Below are positions 53,860 through 64,000 of a DNA stretch of 64,000 nt, one piece after another. The position numbers and the translations under genes are program-made. The notes below the pieces were generated by a model. That model did no database searches. It was not told the DNA's origin and saw only the letters and a list, made by a program, of their open reading frames with translations. The stretch's first letter is position 1. The number at the start of each line of letters is the position of its first letter. The stretch is from Eretmocerus hayati (taxonomy: Eukaryota; Arthropoda; Insecta; Hymenoptera; Aphelinidae), in the NCBI GenBank assembly GCA_029851415.1, contig CM056741.1, positions 164,411,685-164,475,684 of the forward strand, in the 5' to 3' direction.

Positions 53860-55580
53860 ACCTGCTGTTCACATCCTAATAACGGGTTTCTGCCCCTACC
53901 CTTAGGCGAAGGTCGGAATCATCACAAGGATGCGGAAAATACGTTTTGCTCCCGTGTATCGAACCACACTTTTGATTAACAATAAGTAAAAGTTGACAAA
54001 CTGGACGTAAAGTACACTTTTACGCACAGTGCATAAAAAAACAATGACCTTGTCGTCTCTATTTGAGACAACAATCATACTTTCATGACTCTAACCTAAA
54101 ATGCCGCGTTCAAAAGCGATTTTAGGGTTCCCGTAATGGAAAAATACGTCCGCACTTCACTTGCAAGCCCATTTCGGACACTAGAGAGCATGTCTGTCCT
54201 AGTGCCCGAGATGGGCCAGAGCACTCAGTACAAAAATTTACTAAACTCACTGTGCGTAGAAGTGTACTTTGCGCACAGCTCACGACTTTGACTTGCAGTT
54301 TGTCAAAAAATATGGTACAATACATGAGGGTAAAACCAATTCTTCACATCCTCATGATGATGCCGACCCTTGCCTGTGGTTCAGCCCGGAAACACATCAC
54401 TCGGACGCGTAAGAGTACATTTCGATACAAGGGTGGAAAAACTTTTCTTCGCGTCCGAGTGATGGACTTCTAGCCTGAGCCGTATAAGCGAAGATCGGAA
54501 GCAACACGAAGATGCGAAAAGATGCGAAAAATAGGTTTTACACTCGTATGTCGAATACTATTTTATGCGATTCTCCGATGTTTGGGTGCTCGTAAAATTG
54601 CATAAAATAGTATTTGCACCTCGTTCTTGAGGTTCCCCGCTTCCGAGCTACAACCTCATGAACTTGGTGCAAAACATACTATTTTGATAAAATGTAAGAG
54701 AAAGTGAAAGATCAGTGCGAAAGAGTTACTTTCTCGCACAGTGTGTCAAAATAGTACATTTCGATACGAGGGCGGAAATGTTGGTTTCCGCACAACGAGT
54801 GATATTTTCCATCCCGAGCCAAAGGCGAGGGTCGGAATCATCACGAGAACGCGGAGACCACCCCTTCCGAGTGTCGAATACTATTTTTCCATCTTCTGTA
54901 TGGGGAACAAAATCAAAAAACCCGTGCGGAAAAGTCATTCCCCACACAGAAGATGGAAAAAAAGTTTATGTAATTCCCCGATGTTTGGGTGCTTACAAGA
55001 TTGCATAAAACAGCAATCACGCCTCGATCATAAGGTTCCCCGCCTCCTGAGCGATTAATTCAACCACACAGAGGCGAGCTACAACCTCATAATCTCGGTG
55101 CGACATCTACTATTTTGACACACTGTGCGAGAAAGTAGCTTTTTCACACTGGTTTTCCACTTTCTCATTTCGATACACCAGTGTAAGACTTATTTTTTGC
55201 ATCCTCGTGATGATTCCATCACTCGAACGAAAAAAATTGTATATTATGACACCCTTTCATCGAAACGTACTATTTCAACACGCTGTGCGGTAAAGTATCT
55301 TTTCCGCACTGATTTTCCACTTTCTTGCATAATTTGTCGAAAAACACAGTCAAATACACGGTTGTAAACCCTATTTTTCCACCCTTGTATCGAAATGTAC
55401 TATTCTATATCCTGCATTGAAAGGTACAATTTTTCGCATTCGAGAGATAGGTCTCTGACCCGAGCCATAAGCAAGGGTCGGAATCATCACGAGGATGCGG
55501 GCAATACGTTTTACTTCCGTGTATCGAACTATACTTTTTGATAAGCTGTGAGTAAAAGTCGAAAAACTATGAGCAAAGTA
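53860..55580. repeat. hairpin repeat family, locus 3 (left part)
   Basis: Several successive copies of the family described at 1,880-3,000. Examples are 53,910-54,030; 54,240-54,480 (an inverted pair placed tail to tail, joined near GGACGCG); 54,540-54,660; 54,690-54,890; 54,960-55,080; 55,130-55,370 and 55,440-55,580. Recurrent modules are GGTCGGAATCATCACGA, TTTCGATACAAGGGTGG, CCGATGTTTGGGTGCT and an ACAGTGTG-type cap. Copies occur on both strands. No protein is encoded consistently. Confidence 0.7.
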
Positions 55581-56139
55581 CACTGTAAAAAAAAATTGGT
55601 TGAATTTTCAACCAGACTGGTTGAATTTTTATTCATTTTTCATTTTCATCCAAGCAACTATATCTCGTGATGGATCGATGGATCGATGGATGGATGATGG
55701 ATGGGGTCGATGAATGGACCAAATAATGGATAGTTGATGGTTGGATGAGTGGAGAAGAGGGATGAAGGGTGGATGGGTAATTGGTTGGATGATAGATGCA
55801 TGATGGACGGGTGGATGATTGATGGATGGATGGACCCATCACCCATTCATTCATCCATCCATCCATCCATCCACCACTCCATCCATCCACCTACCATCCA
55901 TTTTTCGGTCCATTCATCGACCCCATCCATCATCCATCCATCGATCCATCATCCATCAGTCCACCCTTCCCCATCCATCCTTATCCGACCATTGGACCAT
56001 CCACCATATTCTACCCCCCCTCCCCGCACGTAGGCAAGCTGATATGCAGGAACCTCGCACGGACAGATTGTGATAATCCACATTGGTTGAATATTCAACC
56101 AAACTGGTTGAAATTTTCCGGAAAACTTTTTTTACAGTG
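55581..56139. mobile_element. TA-flanked MITE carrying an inverted tetranucleotide microsatellite
   Basis: Ends are CACTGTAAAAAAA and its complement TTTTTTTACAGTG, with TA immediately outside on both sides (55579-55580, 56140-56141). Inside each end is a small palindrome around TTGGTTGAA...TTCAACCA. The centre is a GGAT/GATG-rich stretch (about 55,670-55,825) followed by its complementary CATC/ATCC stretch (about 55,826-56,000), so the core can fold back. It sits inside a copy of the hairpin repeat family. The paralogous site at about 54,008-54,030 has the uninterrupted words AAAGTACACTTT, which supports TA as the target site, as for Tc1/mariner-type elements. Confidence 0.8.
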
Positions 56140-56240
56140 TACACTTTGATGCGTAGTGTATCAAAAAAGCTTACACCCTTGTACCGAAATGCACTATACT
56201 CATATTCAAATTCCCAGGAGATTGTGTTTAATTTCTTAGG
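56140..56240. repeat. hairpin repeat family, locus 3 (right part after the insertion)
   Basis: Continues the family sequence interrupted by the MITE: TACACTTTGATGCGTAGTG, then ACACCCTTGTACCGAAATGC. Confidence 0.6.
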
Positions 56241-59200
56241 AGACCATGCTTCAGTAGAATTATCATGACATGATTCAAAATAGCAACTTTTTCCTTGAAA
56301 TTAGAATAAATTATCCAAAAAAGTCCTAGACTTATCGATAAAAACAGCCTTTCAACACCAACTCAATATTTCAATCTTAAACTGAATCACGTATCGTTTT
56401 GTCTCAGAGCTGTCCTTACATGGATTTAGTGTCCTTATTCCCACATGGGTGGTTTTCAGAAATATTTTACGTCTTCCTTAATGCACAAAACCATACAAGG
56501 CTAAACGGGTCAAACAAGAGTGAATGTGATGGATGAGGCCTGATCCACCTGTTGCAACCTTAATTTGACTTTTTGATGCAGATGATCTGGATTCGCGATA
56601 CCATTAATCAAAAAATGAGATTTTGCTCGTTTGGAACAAATAAGTATATATATAAAGGCAGCATGCAGCTTTGCGAGCAACGGCGAATGAACTACATCGA
56701 CAAGAGGCTGTACGATATATACTTGGATTGTGTGTCAGTGGCTTTTACATACATATACGCGCTTGTACGTTATAAGCATGGCGTGGCAATGGCAGAAGCA
56801 TGGCATAGCGGTCATCGAAGATAGAGATCGTTAGCTTACATACCTCCATCATACTTGAAGCATTCGAAATTTGCCTATACGCGCATTCAACTCTCTCGCG
56901 TCGCGTCATTAATCGCAATCCTTCGACCGTGGGTAATTTCTTCTAAAAATAATTGCCACCGCTAGATCACCATTACATATTAATCTACCGGTATCCGTTT
57001 TACTTCGTTTACCCAAATAGAATTTTGACTGTCGACGAAGAATATTTAAATGGTTCTTGGTTAGAATCACGACTTGAATAAATGTCCCACGCAAACATTT
57101 CGCGCTTCACCAAAAAGTTTGCGCGGGAAATTTGAATCCCGATGATGAGTCGTGGCTCGATAAAATTGATCTCAAATTCAAGATTGGTAGTAGAGAAATA
57201 AAATTAGTTATCCACTGCCGATCTAATAGAATTAAATATCATTATATCACAAAAATGTGTAGTATGCACTTTGGTCACACACCGGCATCATCTACAGAGC
57301 GCAAACGTCTCATATTTACAGCTCACCGGTTGACCCGGAAACTGACGCCTCTCGGCGCACTAACCTTGATTACGGCTCTGCTTCCTGTCTCTGCTGGACT
57401 CGCACTTCTGTGTACAACTGCAGCTCCCTCTTCACTCTTAATAAACCACGTGTACTTTTGAATTATTTTTCAAATATTAAAAAAAAAAAAAAATACACCA
57501 AAAAGCCGGCTTAGCTGTATATCACAAACGCGCGCACATAACAGAAATCCACTATTTTATTAATATATCCTAACCGATTTCCGTACCGATTTAAGCCGGT
57601 ATCACGGCTCGTTTTCGTCAAAATGTCTCATCATACATTCGTCAAAATTCTTTTTTTGTTTTTCGTTCTTCAAATTAAAAATTAGTAAAAATTAACTGTC
57701 ACACGCGCAACGATGTAGTTTCCTTTGAATGCGCATTCGATCACGGACACTTGTTTTAATAAATTCTTGATAAAAATAATTAAATAAGCGAGGCGCGTCC
57801 ATCTGGCCGGCCAGTTGAATGGGCAAGCCTTTTCTGATTGTCAGGGCTGGCCACAGGTATATGATGTCCGGCCGCGCACCAGCTACTGATCCGACGTTCA
57901 AGTAAGGCCCCCCAGTAAAGTCCCAATATACCGATAAGCAAGCAGCATGCCTAGTCCACCCAGGAAACTCCAGTAAGAAAGAGAGACCTCTACAAGATGG
58001 ACCAATTCAACGAAGAGGTGGTATATCTTCAAGGTGGAGAGGGGTTTTCTGCTATCCTCCCGACGGAGAAAGCGATCAAGTATATGCGTTCTGCGCTGCT
58101 TCCTCCTCCCACTATACCTTCTTTTCACCTCCTTCTTCACCTTTCTTGTTGTATACCTCTACTTGAGGTTTCTATACATACACTATACACTGGCTGGTGT
58201 ATCTTGAAGAACCTTGGCAGTGAATTTTCAAGGTGGTAATTGGTAAACGAGCCTGCAAACTTCAATTTTCGTATGATAGTATACACGTGCATATACGGGT
58301 GCCGATTTTTCAATGGTTTGTGATTGGCAAGTTAATTCGTCACGCGAAATCGACATATATATAAGTATCAGATGAGTGTCTTTCTATATCTGGGCCAGCT
58401 TTTTGCCAAAACGAAAGTTTGCCGATGATGATGACTGGGCTCTTTGGCCTGATTTATACCGGCGTGGCATCGTCGTTGGGGGGCAGGCACGATCTTATAT
58501 CCGTGCAGTTTCGCCGATTTTATACATCGAAAGTGACAGCGATTGGATATTGATGTTGCGGCTGATCGGTTGCAGCGACCTCGTATCGATTTTTATTGGA
58601 TTGATCTGCAATATAACAGTCTTTTGAGACGACCGCATTGATAATACGATTGGTTGATCGATGTGTATTTTATGAATGAAATCATCTGATCAAAGAGATA
58701 TGCATAAGTGAGAGATCGGTATGAGATTGAACCGTTGCCTGATGTGGTAGGTATACCGATGGTTTACTTTTGTATGTAATTGCGATTTGATGTCTTTTTG
58801 TGTGGGTTTATGGTCATAATCTTTGCGGGTGTGGTATTATGAGAGATTGCAATTCGCTAGGTGTAACCACATAATTGCACCTCTGTGACGTTGTTGTTTT
58901 GAAGGGTAAGTACGGTATGAGCTTGCGAGTGTAAGATACTTTGGGATAGAGTGTGCATGTATTATACATGGTGACAGAGAGTAAATTTTCACAGTATGTA
59001 TTATATGAAGGGAACGTTTTCTTATACTCGTAAGCACGACAACCGCATCAGTCACGCGGATTTTACCGTTACGAAAATTGATATCACACCCGGAGAACGC
59101 GATGTATGGTGATATATACGACCTAAGATTGAGAAAGACGGGGATTGTCATCTCTGAGAAGCCACCAAGATTTGTATCTGATTGAATACTGAAATCGAAT

Positions 59201-60134
59201 TGCTGATGACGTCAATTGACAACCATATTACAGTAACGCAGATCATGGTGATTGATACAAGGTTTGTGCCATTAAGATCGAGATGTGGATTTGCAAACGT
59301 ATTGGATCAAACATATACTGAAGTGCTTGCGACTTTGTGAGTTCCCATCGAAAATTCATTTCATTCATTCGAGAACTAGATCAAAACACGGATGAAACTA
59401 CATCTAGAAATTCCGCAGTTTGTTCAATTCTAGGCTTTCGATCGAATCGCGTCAAGAAAGATCGAGATCAAGTAATCTCTCGGTGCTCATCCTCGTCAAT
59501 TGCACACATCCGCGTTTTTGCATTAGTGGGCAATTATGTACCACATACCAACGGGAAGCTACGAGTGACCATTCGACGAGAGTATAGACAGGCATGAGCA
59601 GAGTCCACGGCAATATTAATCCGACTTGATCGAACCCTACAGAGAATAATAACGCTCGTGATGGACCACTTCGAGATTGTCAATCATTTTGAAGGATAAT
59701 GATGGAAGGGCTTTCTACTTTCATCGGTGATGAGTCATATCAGGCCAAGCATATTGACATCACTGCTCGATTATTTTTAGAAAATGACCCCCCAGTCATT
59801 CTCCAGAACATTGGATGCACATATGAAACTTAGGAGCGTGCACGGTATTCGAAACATCGGGAGTTTTATCTCATCATGACAGAGTTCTAAGAAAATCGAC
59901 AAAGGGTATTTTGGAAAGGTGTTATCAAATTTCTAACGTTGGAATCCGGGGGCATGGATGATTTCACTTTCAATTTATAAACGTCACAGGGATCTCCAGG
60001 TGCTATTGCTGAAGGGTTTTTCTAATTTATGGAAGCAGAGTTGTGAATAGTCCGAGAATTGAATACTCAGGCAGAAAAACGTGAATATATTCTTGAGCTA
60101 GCAGGGATGTTCAACTACTCAGCTTGTATGAAAC
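56241..60134. other. gene-free stretch
   Basis: No recognisable exon. 57,290-57,495 is GC-richer, ends with AATAAA (57440-57445) and a 15-base A run (57479-57493), resembling the 3' end of a reverse-transcribed insertion. About 57,780-58,140 is also GC-richer with open frames on both strands and no domain. The rest is anonymous. Confidence 0.35.
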
Positions 60135-62395
60135 CATGACCTAATACTCACGCCCGGATTCGTGATCGAGTACACGGACCAGGAGTCGTTATCGAGTGCT
60201 TGAGCTGGTAGTCGTAACGGGGAACCCGGGCCAAGACTCGTGAACAAGTACTCGAGTTAGGAGTCGTGACCGATCAGTCGAGCCAAGACTCGTGATCGAA
60301 CACGTGAACTTGAATATGTAATCATGACTGAGTACTCGAGTCAATACTCGTCATCGAGTGCTAGATCTGATAGTCGTAACGGAGTACTCGGGCCAAGACT
60401 CGTGATCGAACACGTGAACTTGAATATGCAGTCATGACCGAGTACTCGAGTGCTAGATCTGATAGTCGTCACGGAGTACTCGGGCCAAGACCCGTGATCG
60501 AGTACACTAGTTAGGAGTCGTGACCGATCAGTCGAGCCAAGACTCGTGATCGAACACGTGAACTTGAATATGCAGTCATGTCCGAGTACTCGAGTGTTAG
60601 ATCTGATAGTTGTAACGGAGTACTCGGGCCAAGACTCTTGATCGAGTACTCGAGTTAGGAGTCGTGACCGATCAGTCGAGCCAAGACTCGTGATCGAACA
60701 CGTGAACTTGAATATGTAATCATGACTGAGTACTCGAGTCAATACTCGTCATCGAGTGCTAGATCTGATAGTCGTAACGGAGTACTCGGGCCAAGACTCG
60801 TGATCGAACACGTGAACTTGAATATGCAGTCATGACCGAGTACTCGAGTGCTAGATCTGATAGTCGTCACGGAGTACTCGGGCCAAGACCCGTGATCGAG
60901 TACACTAGTTAGGAGTCGTGACCGATCAGTCGAGCCAAGACTCGTGATCGAACACGTGAACTTGAATATGCAGTCATGACCGAGTACTCGAGTGCTAGAT
61001 CTGATAGTCGTCACGGAGTACTCGGGCCAAGACCCGTGATCGAGTACACTAGTTAGGAGTCGTGACCGATCAGTCGAGCCAAGACTCGTGATCGAACACG
61101 TGAACTTGAATATGCAGTCATGTCCGAGTACTCGAGTGTTAGATCTGATAGTCGTAACGGAGTACTCGGGCCAAGACTCGTGATCGAGTACTCGAGTTAG
61201 GAGTCGTGACCGATCAGTCGAGCCAAGACTCGTGATCGAACACATGAACTTGAATATGCAGTCATGTCCGAGTACTCGAGTGCTAGATCTGATAGTCGTC
61301 ACGGAGTACTCGGGCCAAGACCCGTGATCAAGTACACGAGTTAGGAGTCGTGACCGATCAGTCGAGCCAAGACTCGTGATCGAACACGTGAACTTGAATA
61401 TGCAGTCATGACCGAGTACTCGAGTGCTAGATCTGATAGTCGTCACGGAGTACTCGATCCAAGACCCGTGATCGAGTACACGAGTTAGGAGTCGTGACCG
61501 ATCAGTCGAGCCAAGACTCGTGATCGAACACGTGAACTTGAATATGCAGTCATGACCGAGTACTCGAGCCAACAAGACTCGCCATCGAGTGCTAGATCTG
61601 ATAGTCGTAATGGAGTACTCGGGCCGAGACTCTTGATCGAGTACTCGAGTTAGGAGTCGTGACCGAGCAGTCGAGCCAAGACTCGTGATCGAACACGTGA
61701 ATTTGAACATGTAGTCATGACCAATTACTCGAGCCAAAACTCAGTTTTTGAGCTAGGAGTCGTGGCTGAGAATTGAGCCAAGACTCATCATCGAGTGCTT
61801 GAGCTGATAGTCGTGATGGAGTACTCGAGCCAAGACTCGTGATCGAGTACCCGAGCTAGGAATCCTGACCGAGCAGTCGAGCCAAGACTCATCATCGAAG
61901 GCTTGAGCTCACAATGGTGACGGAGTACTCGAGCCTTTCGTGATCGAGTTTTCGATCTATCGTCCTCACCAAGCACTGCATTCAAGACTGTCCGCCGAGC
62001 AGCAACAATATAGGAGACATGACCGAGCTCGCGATCCAAGACTCGTGATCGAGTACTTGAGCTAATATATAGTCATCACAGAGTCCTCGGTCCCAAAGCT
62101 TCACTGGAGTACTCGGTCATGACTTTATATACTAGATCCAGTACTCGATTACGAGTCTTGGATGGAGTACTGAAGTACTCGGTCACGGCTACCAGCTAGG
62201 ATCCTCAATCACGGGTTTCATTTCGAAAGCTTGGTGATGACTACCAGCTTGACTACTCGGCCTCGAGTCTCATTACAAGTACTCTGCTAGGAGTACTACT
62301 TCGAGGATCCGGTCGAGAACTATGACTCGTAAATACTCGGCCTGGACTCTTTACTCGAGCATTCACCATAAGTACTGGCGTCAATACTCTGGTTC
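60135..62395. repeat. satellite array with 144-bp higher-order unit
   Basis: The core (about 60,240-61,740) repeats every 144 bp, for example the GACCGATCAGTCGAGCC word at about 60,522, 60,666, 60,920, 61,064, 61,208 and 61,352. Each unit splits into five related subunits of about 26, 26, 32, 34 and 26 bp of the type GA(C/T)CGAGTACTCGAGCC + AAGACTCGT, so the ancestral monomer is about 26 bp. Flanks (60,135-60,240 and 61,740-62,395) show diverged monomers without the 144-bp order. The monomer contains the self-complementary CGAGTACTCG. Because 144 is a multiple of 3, long open frames with a 48-residue period appear on the minus strand; these are by-products. Confidence 0.95.
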
Positions 62396-64000
62396 GAATC
62401 TTGTCCCGAACGCTTTTCTCGCTCATGCACGATTTTATGCCGGTCATGCGATTCTGGCGTCCTGGAGATCAGCTTTTCATGACTCCGTCCTTGTGATATC
62501 GGAAAATAATAGGAAAATCTCGATTGAATGCCAGAAAACCTCAACGCATGTAGAGTTAGTGCGAATTGACATACTCAAACCTTATGTGAAATTCGCATTT
62601 CTCAACCCTTTGACATTCCTCTTCTCTGACTCTTCTCTGGAACATAAGAGATCACTCTTTAATAATAAGGGTAGGTATGTATATTTCCGCTCCATAAAAA
62701 ATCTACCGCAACAAAGCCATGGACATTCTCCATCAAGACCTTCCAAATGTTGTTCACCGCACCCTCATATTTCTAATTTGATTAAATGAATTAATATTAA
62801 AGGATAGATTGAAATGTGCCCCAGGTACCTGGAAAATTTTTATGGGGTCCCATGGATGGTGAATTATTCATACTTTGGATCATAGAATCGAATGGCTAAG
62901 CCAAGAAAACAATCTGAGACGTGCCCTTTTTTCGTAGGTCTGTTTCGCGTGGAATCACTCATATGTGTGCAGACTCTATTTGAGAATTTCCGAATGAAAT
63001 TTCCCTGTGAAATTGTCGCGATACTCTTCTCTTGTAAAAGCTCTACATCATGGAGAACTCGTGCGAGGGTGATTTTTCAGAATTTATTCGTCGGGTAAAT
63101 CATGTTTGATTTCGATTCTGGGCTCCTCAGAATTTACAAGAATATAATGATCCAATCTTTCCAGAAATTGCGAATCACATTTATCCTAACCACTTTTTCG
63201 GATAAATTGGGTTAATCTCCTCCAACTGTGCCTACTATTTATTTTATCAAAATCAAATGAAAGAGGATCAGCGATGGAACATGGAATAGTACTTAATGAT
63301 TCCCAAAATATGGGGGAAAGTGTCCTCAAACCACAGTTCAAGCTGATGATTCTGTTACTGTAACCACACGTAGTACAGAATTGCTCTTGGATGCATATTA
63401 GTAGTAGATCGCCAAAGCAGAAACTGCACGCGACGCACTACAGGACAAACTTTGTTCGCTCACTTAATCGCATGTACTCGTCGTCGTGAGCCCACTTTGT
63501 ATACAGGATGAGTATGTGATCTGCACATTGAGTACTCTGCTTTCAGTGAATGGGAAAATGAGTATCATATACAGTGTACGTTGCTGCGAAATCGACGGTG
63601 AAAAGAGCCCGGCAGCGCTATGCATTTTGACAAAACGAGCCATACACGAGCGCTTAGAGAGATAGCAAAAAAGGAAAATTGGTGCACGAGCAGTATAATA
63701 TATGCCCACTGCTCAAACTTTCAAACTGATGCAAGCCAGCGATCATCCCAAGGCTTATAATGATTGTAGTTAGTCGAAACGCAATTGCGCGACTTCCAAA
63801 GCTGTTATTTCAACCTCTGAAAATTCGAGAGATTTTCTGGTTGTGGAGGGTAAGAGAGATACCGAGAGGAAAAATCTTGGAAGGAATGCGATGGTGAAAA
63901 TTTCATTGCTTCACATACTTGATCGCTTCATTTAGAGTATTCATTCAGAACTGCATCAGTAGATTAATCTTACCGTTAGTCACAGGATATATTCATCGTA
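62396..64000. other. gene-free stretch at the window end
   Basis: No exon, RNA gene or repeat is recognised. The open frame at 62,322-62,789 begins inside the satellite edge and has no domain. Confidence 0.35.

Noticed and set aside
55633..56149. Overlapping open frames rich in Ser/His/Pro/Ile or Met/Asp/Gly/Trp
   Set aside because: They are translations of the ATCC/GGAT microsatellite inside the MITE, open on both strands for that reason.
57132..57461. Plus-strand 109-codon open frame ending near an AATAAA
   Set aside because: The translation shows no domain or convincing signal peptide; only the AATAAA plus A run is worth noting and is listed as a finding.
60341..61737. Two long minus-strand open frames with a 48-residue repeat
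   Set aside because: They lie wholly in the 144-bp satellite. Since 144 is divisible by 3, any frame free of stops in one unit stays open through the array. No known domain, no splice or start context.
60135..62395. CRISPR-like regular repeats
   Set aside because: The repeats are contiguous with no unique spacers, and the host is an animal; it is satellite DNA.

Overview
The window is AT-rich metazoan nuclear DNA from an insect. Its genes have short introns with GT-AG junctions that can be read directly, and its longest gene is an arthropod-type CLIP-like/trypsin protease closest to Drosophila filzig. The overall style fits Hymenoptera, but that is inference only; the class Insecta is much safer than the order. 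Positions and reading-frame phases below were worked out by hand from splice junctions.

Layout. 1-19,300 is almost gene-free: one exon of a small secreted glycine-rich peptide (762-980, minus), a foldback element (4,103-5,051), a short hairpin element (5,397-5,524), and two stretches (1,880-3,000 and about 13,015-13,200) of a hairpin-forming repeat family. 19,342-27,038 is a compact three-gene cluster: a FAM210-type mitochondrial membrane protein (minus, 3' end not found), WRNIP1/Mgs1 AAA+ ATPase (minus, complete, 533 aa) and, head-to-head with it across 592 bp, the protein O-mannosyltransferase POMT1 / rotated abdomen (plus, complete, 795 aa). 27,039-32,350 has no recognisable gene but holds a strikingly exact 367-bp inverted repeat with a 42-bp spacer (29,892-30,667). 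32,351-34,423 is a BTB-BACK-PHR protein (minus, complete, 529 aa). 37,137-48,612 is the filzig-like serine protease (minus, complete coding region, 1,136 aa), whose introns carry several palindromic elements. 48,613-64,000 has no recognisable gene: another large block of the hairpin repeat family (53,860-56,240) is interrupted by a TA-flanked element carrying an inverted tetranucleotide microsatellite, and 60,135-62,395 is a satellite array with a 144-bp higher-order unit built from 26-34 bp subunits.

Functional picture. The genes are not an operon or a pathway. WRNIP1 (replication-stress ATPase) and POMT1 (ER glycosyltransferase) probably share a bidirectional promoter region. The filzig-like protease is an extracellular, cuticle/tracheal-matrix type enzyme with a very long Ser/Thr/Pro-rich spacer between its CLIP-like N-terminus and its catalytic domain. 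The most unusual content is structural: the window contains at least seven independent inverted-repeat (foldback) structures, of which the exact palindrome at 29.9-30.7 kb is the most striking and is either a very young hairpin locus or an assembly fold-back.
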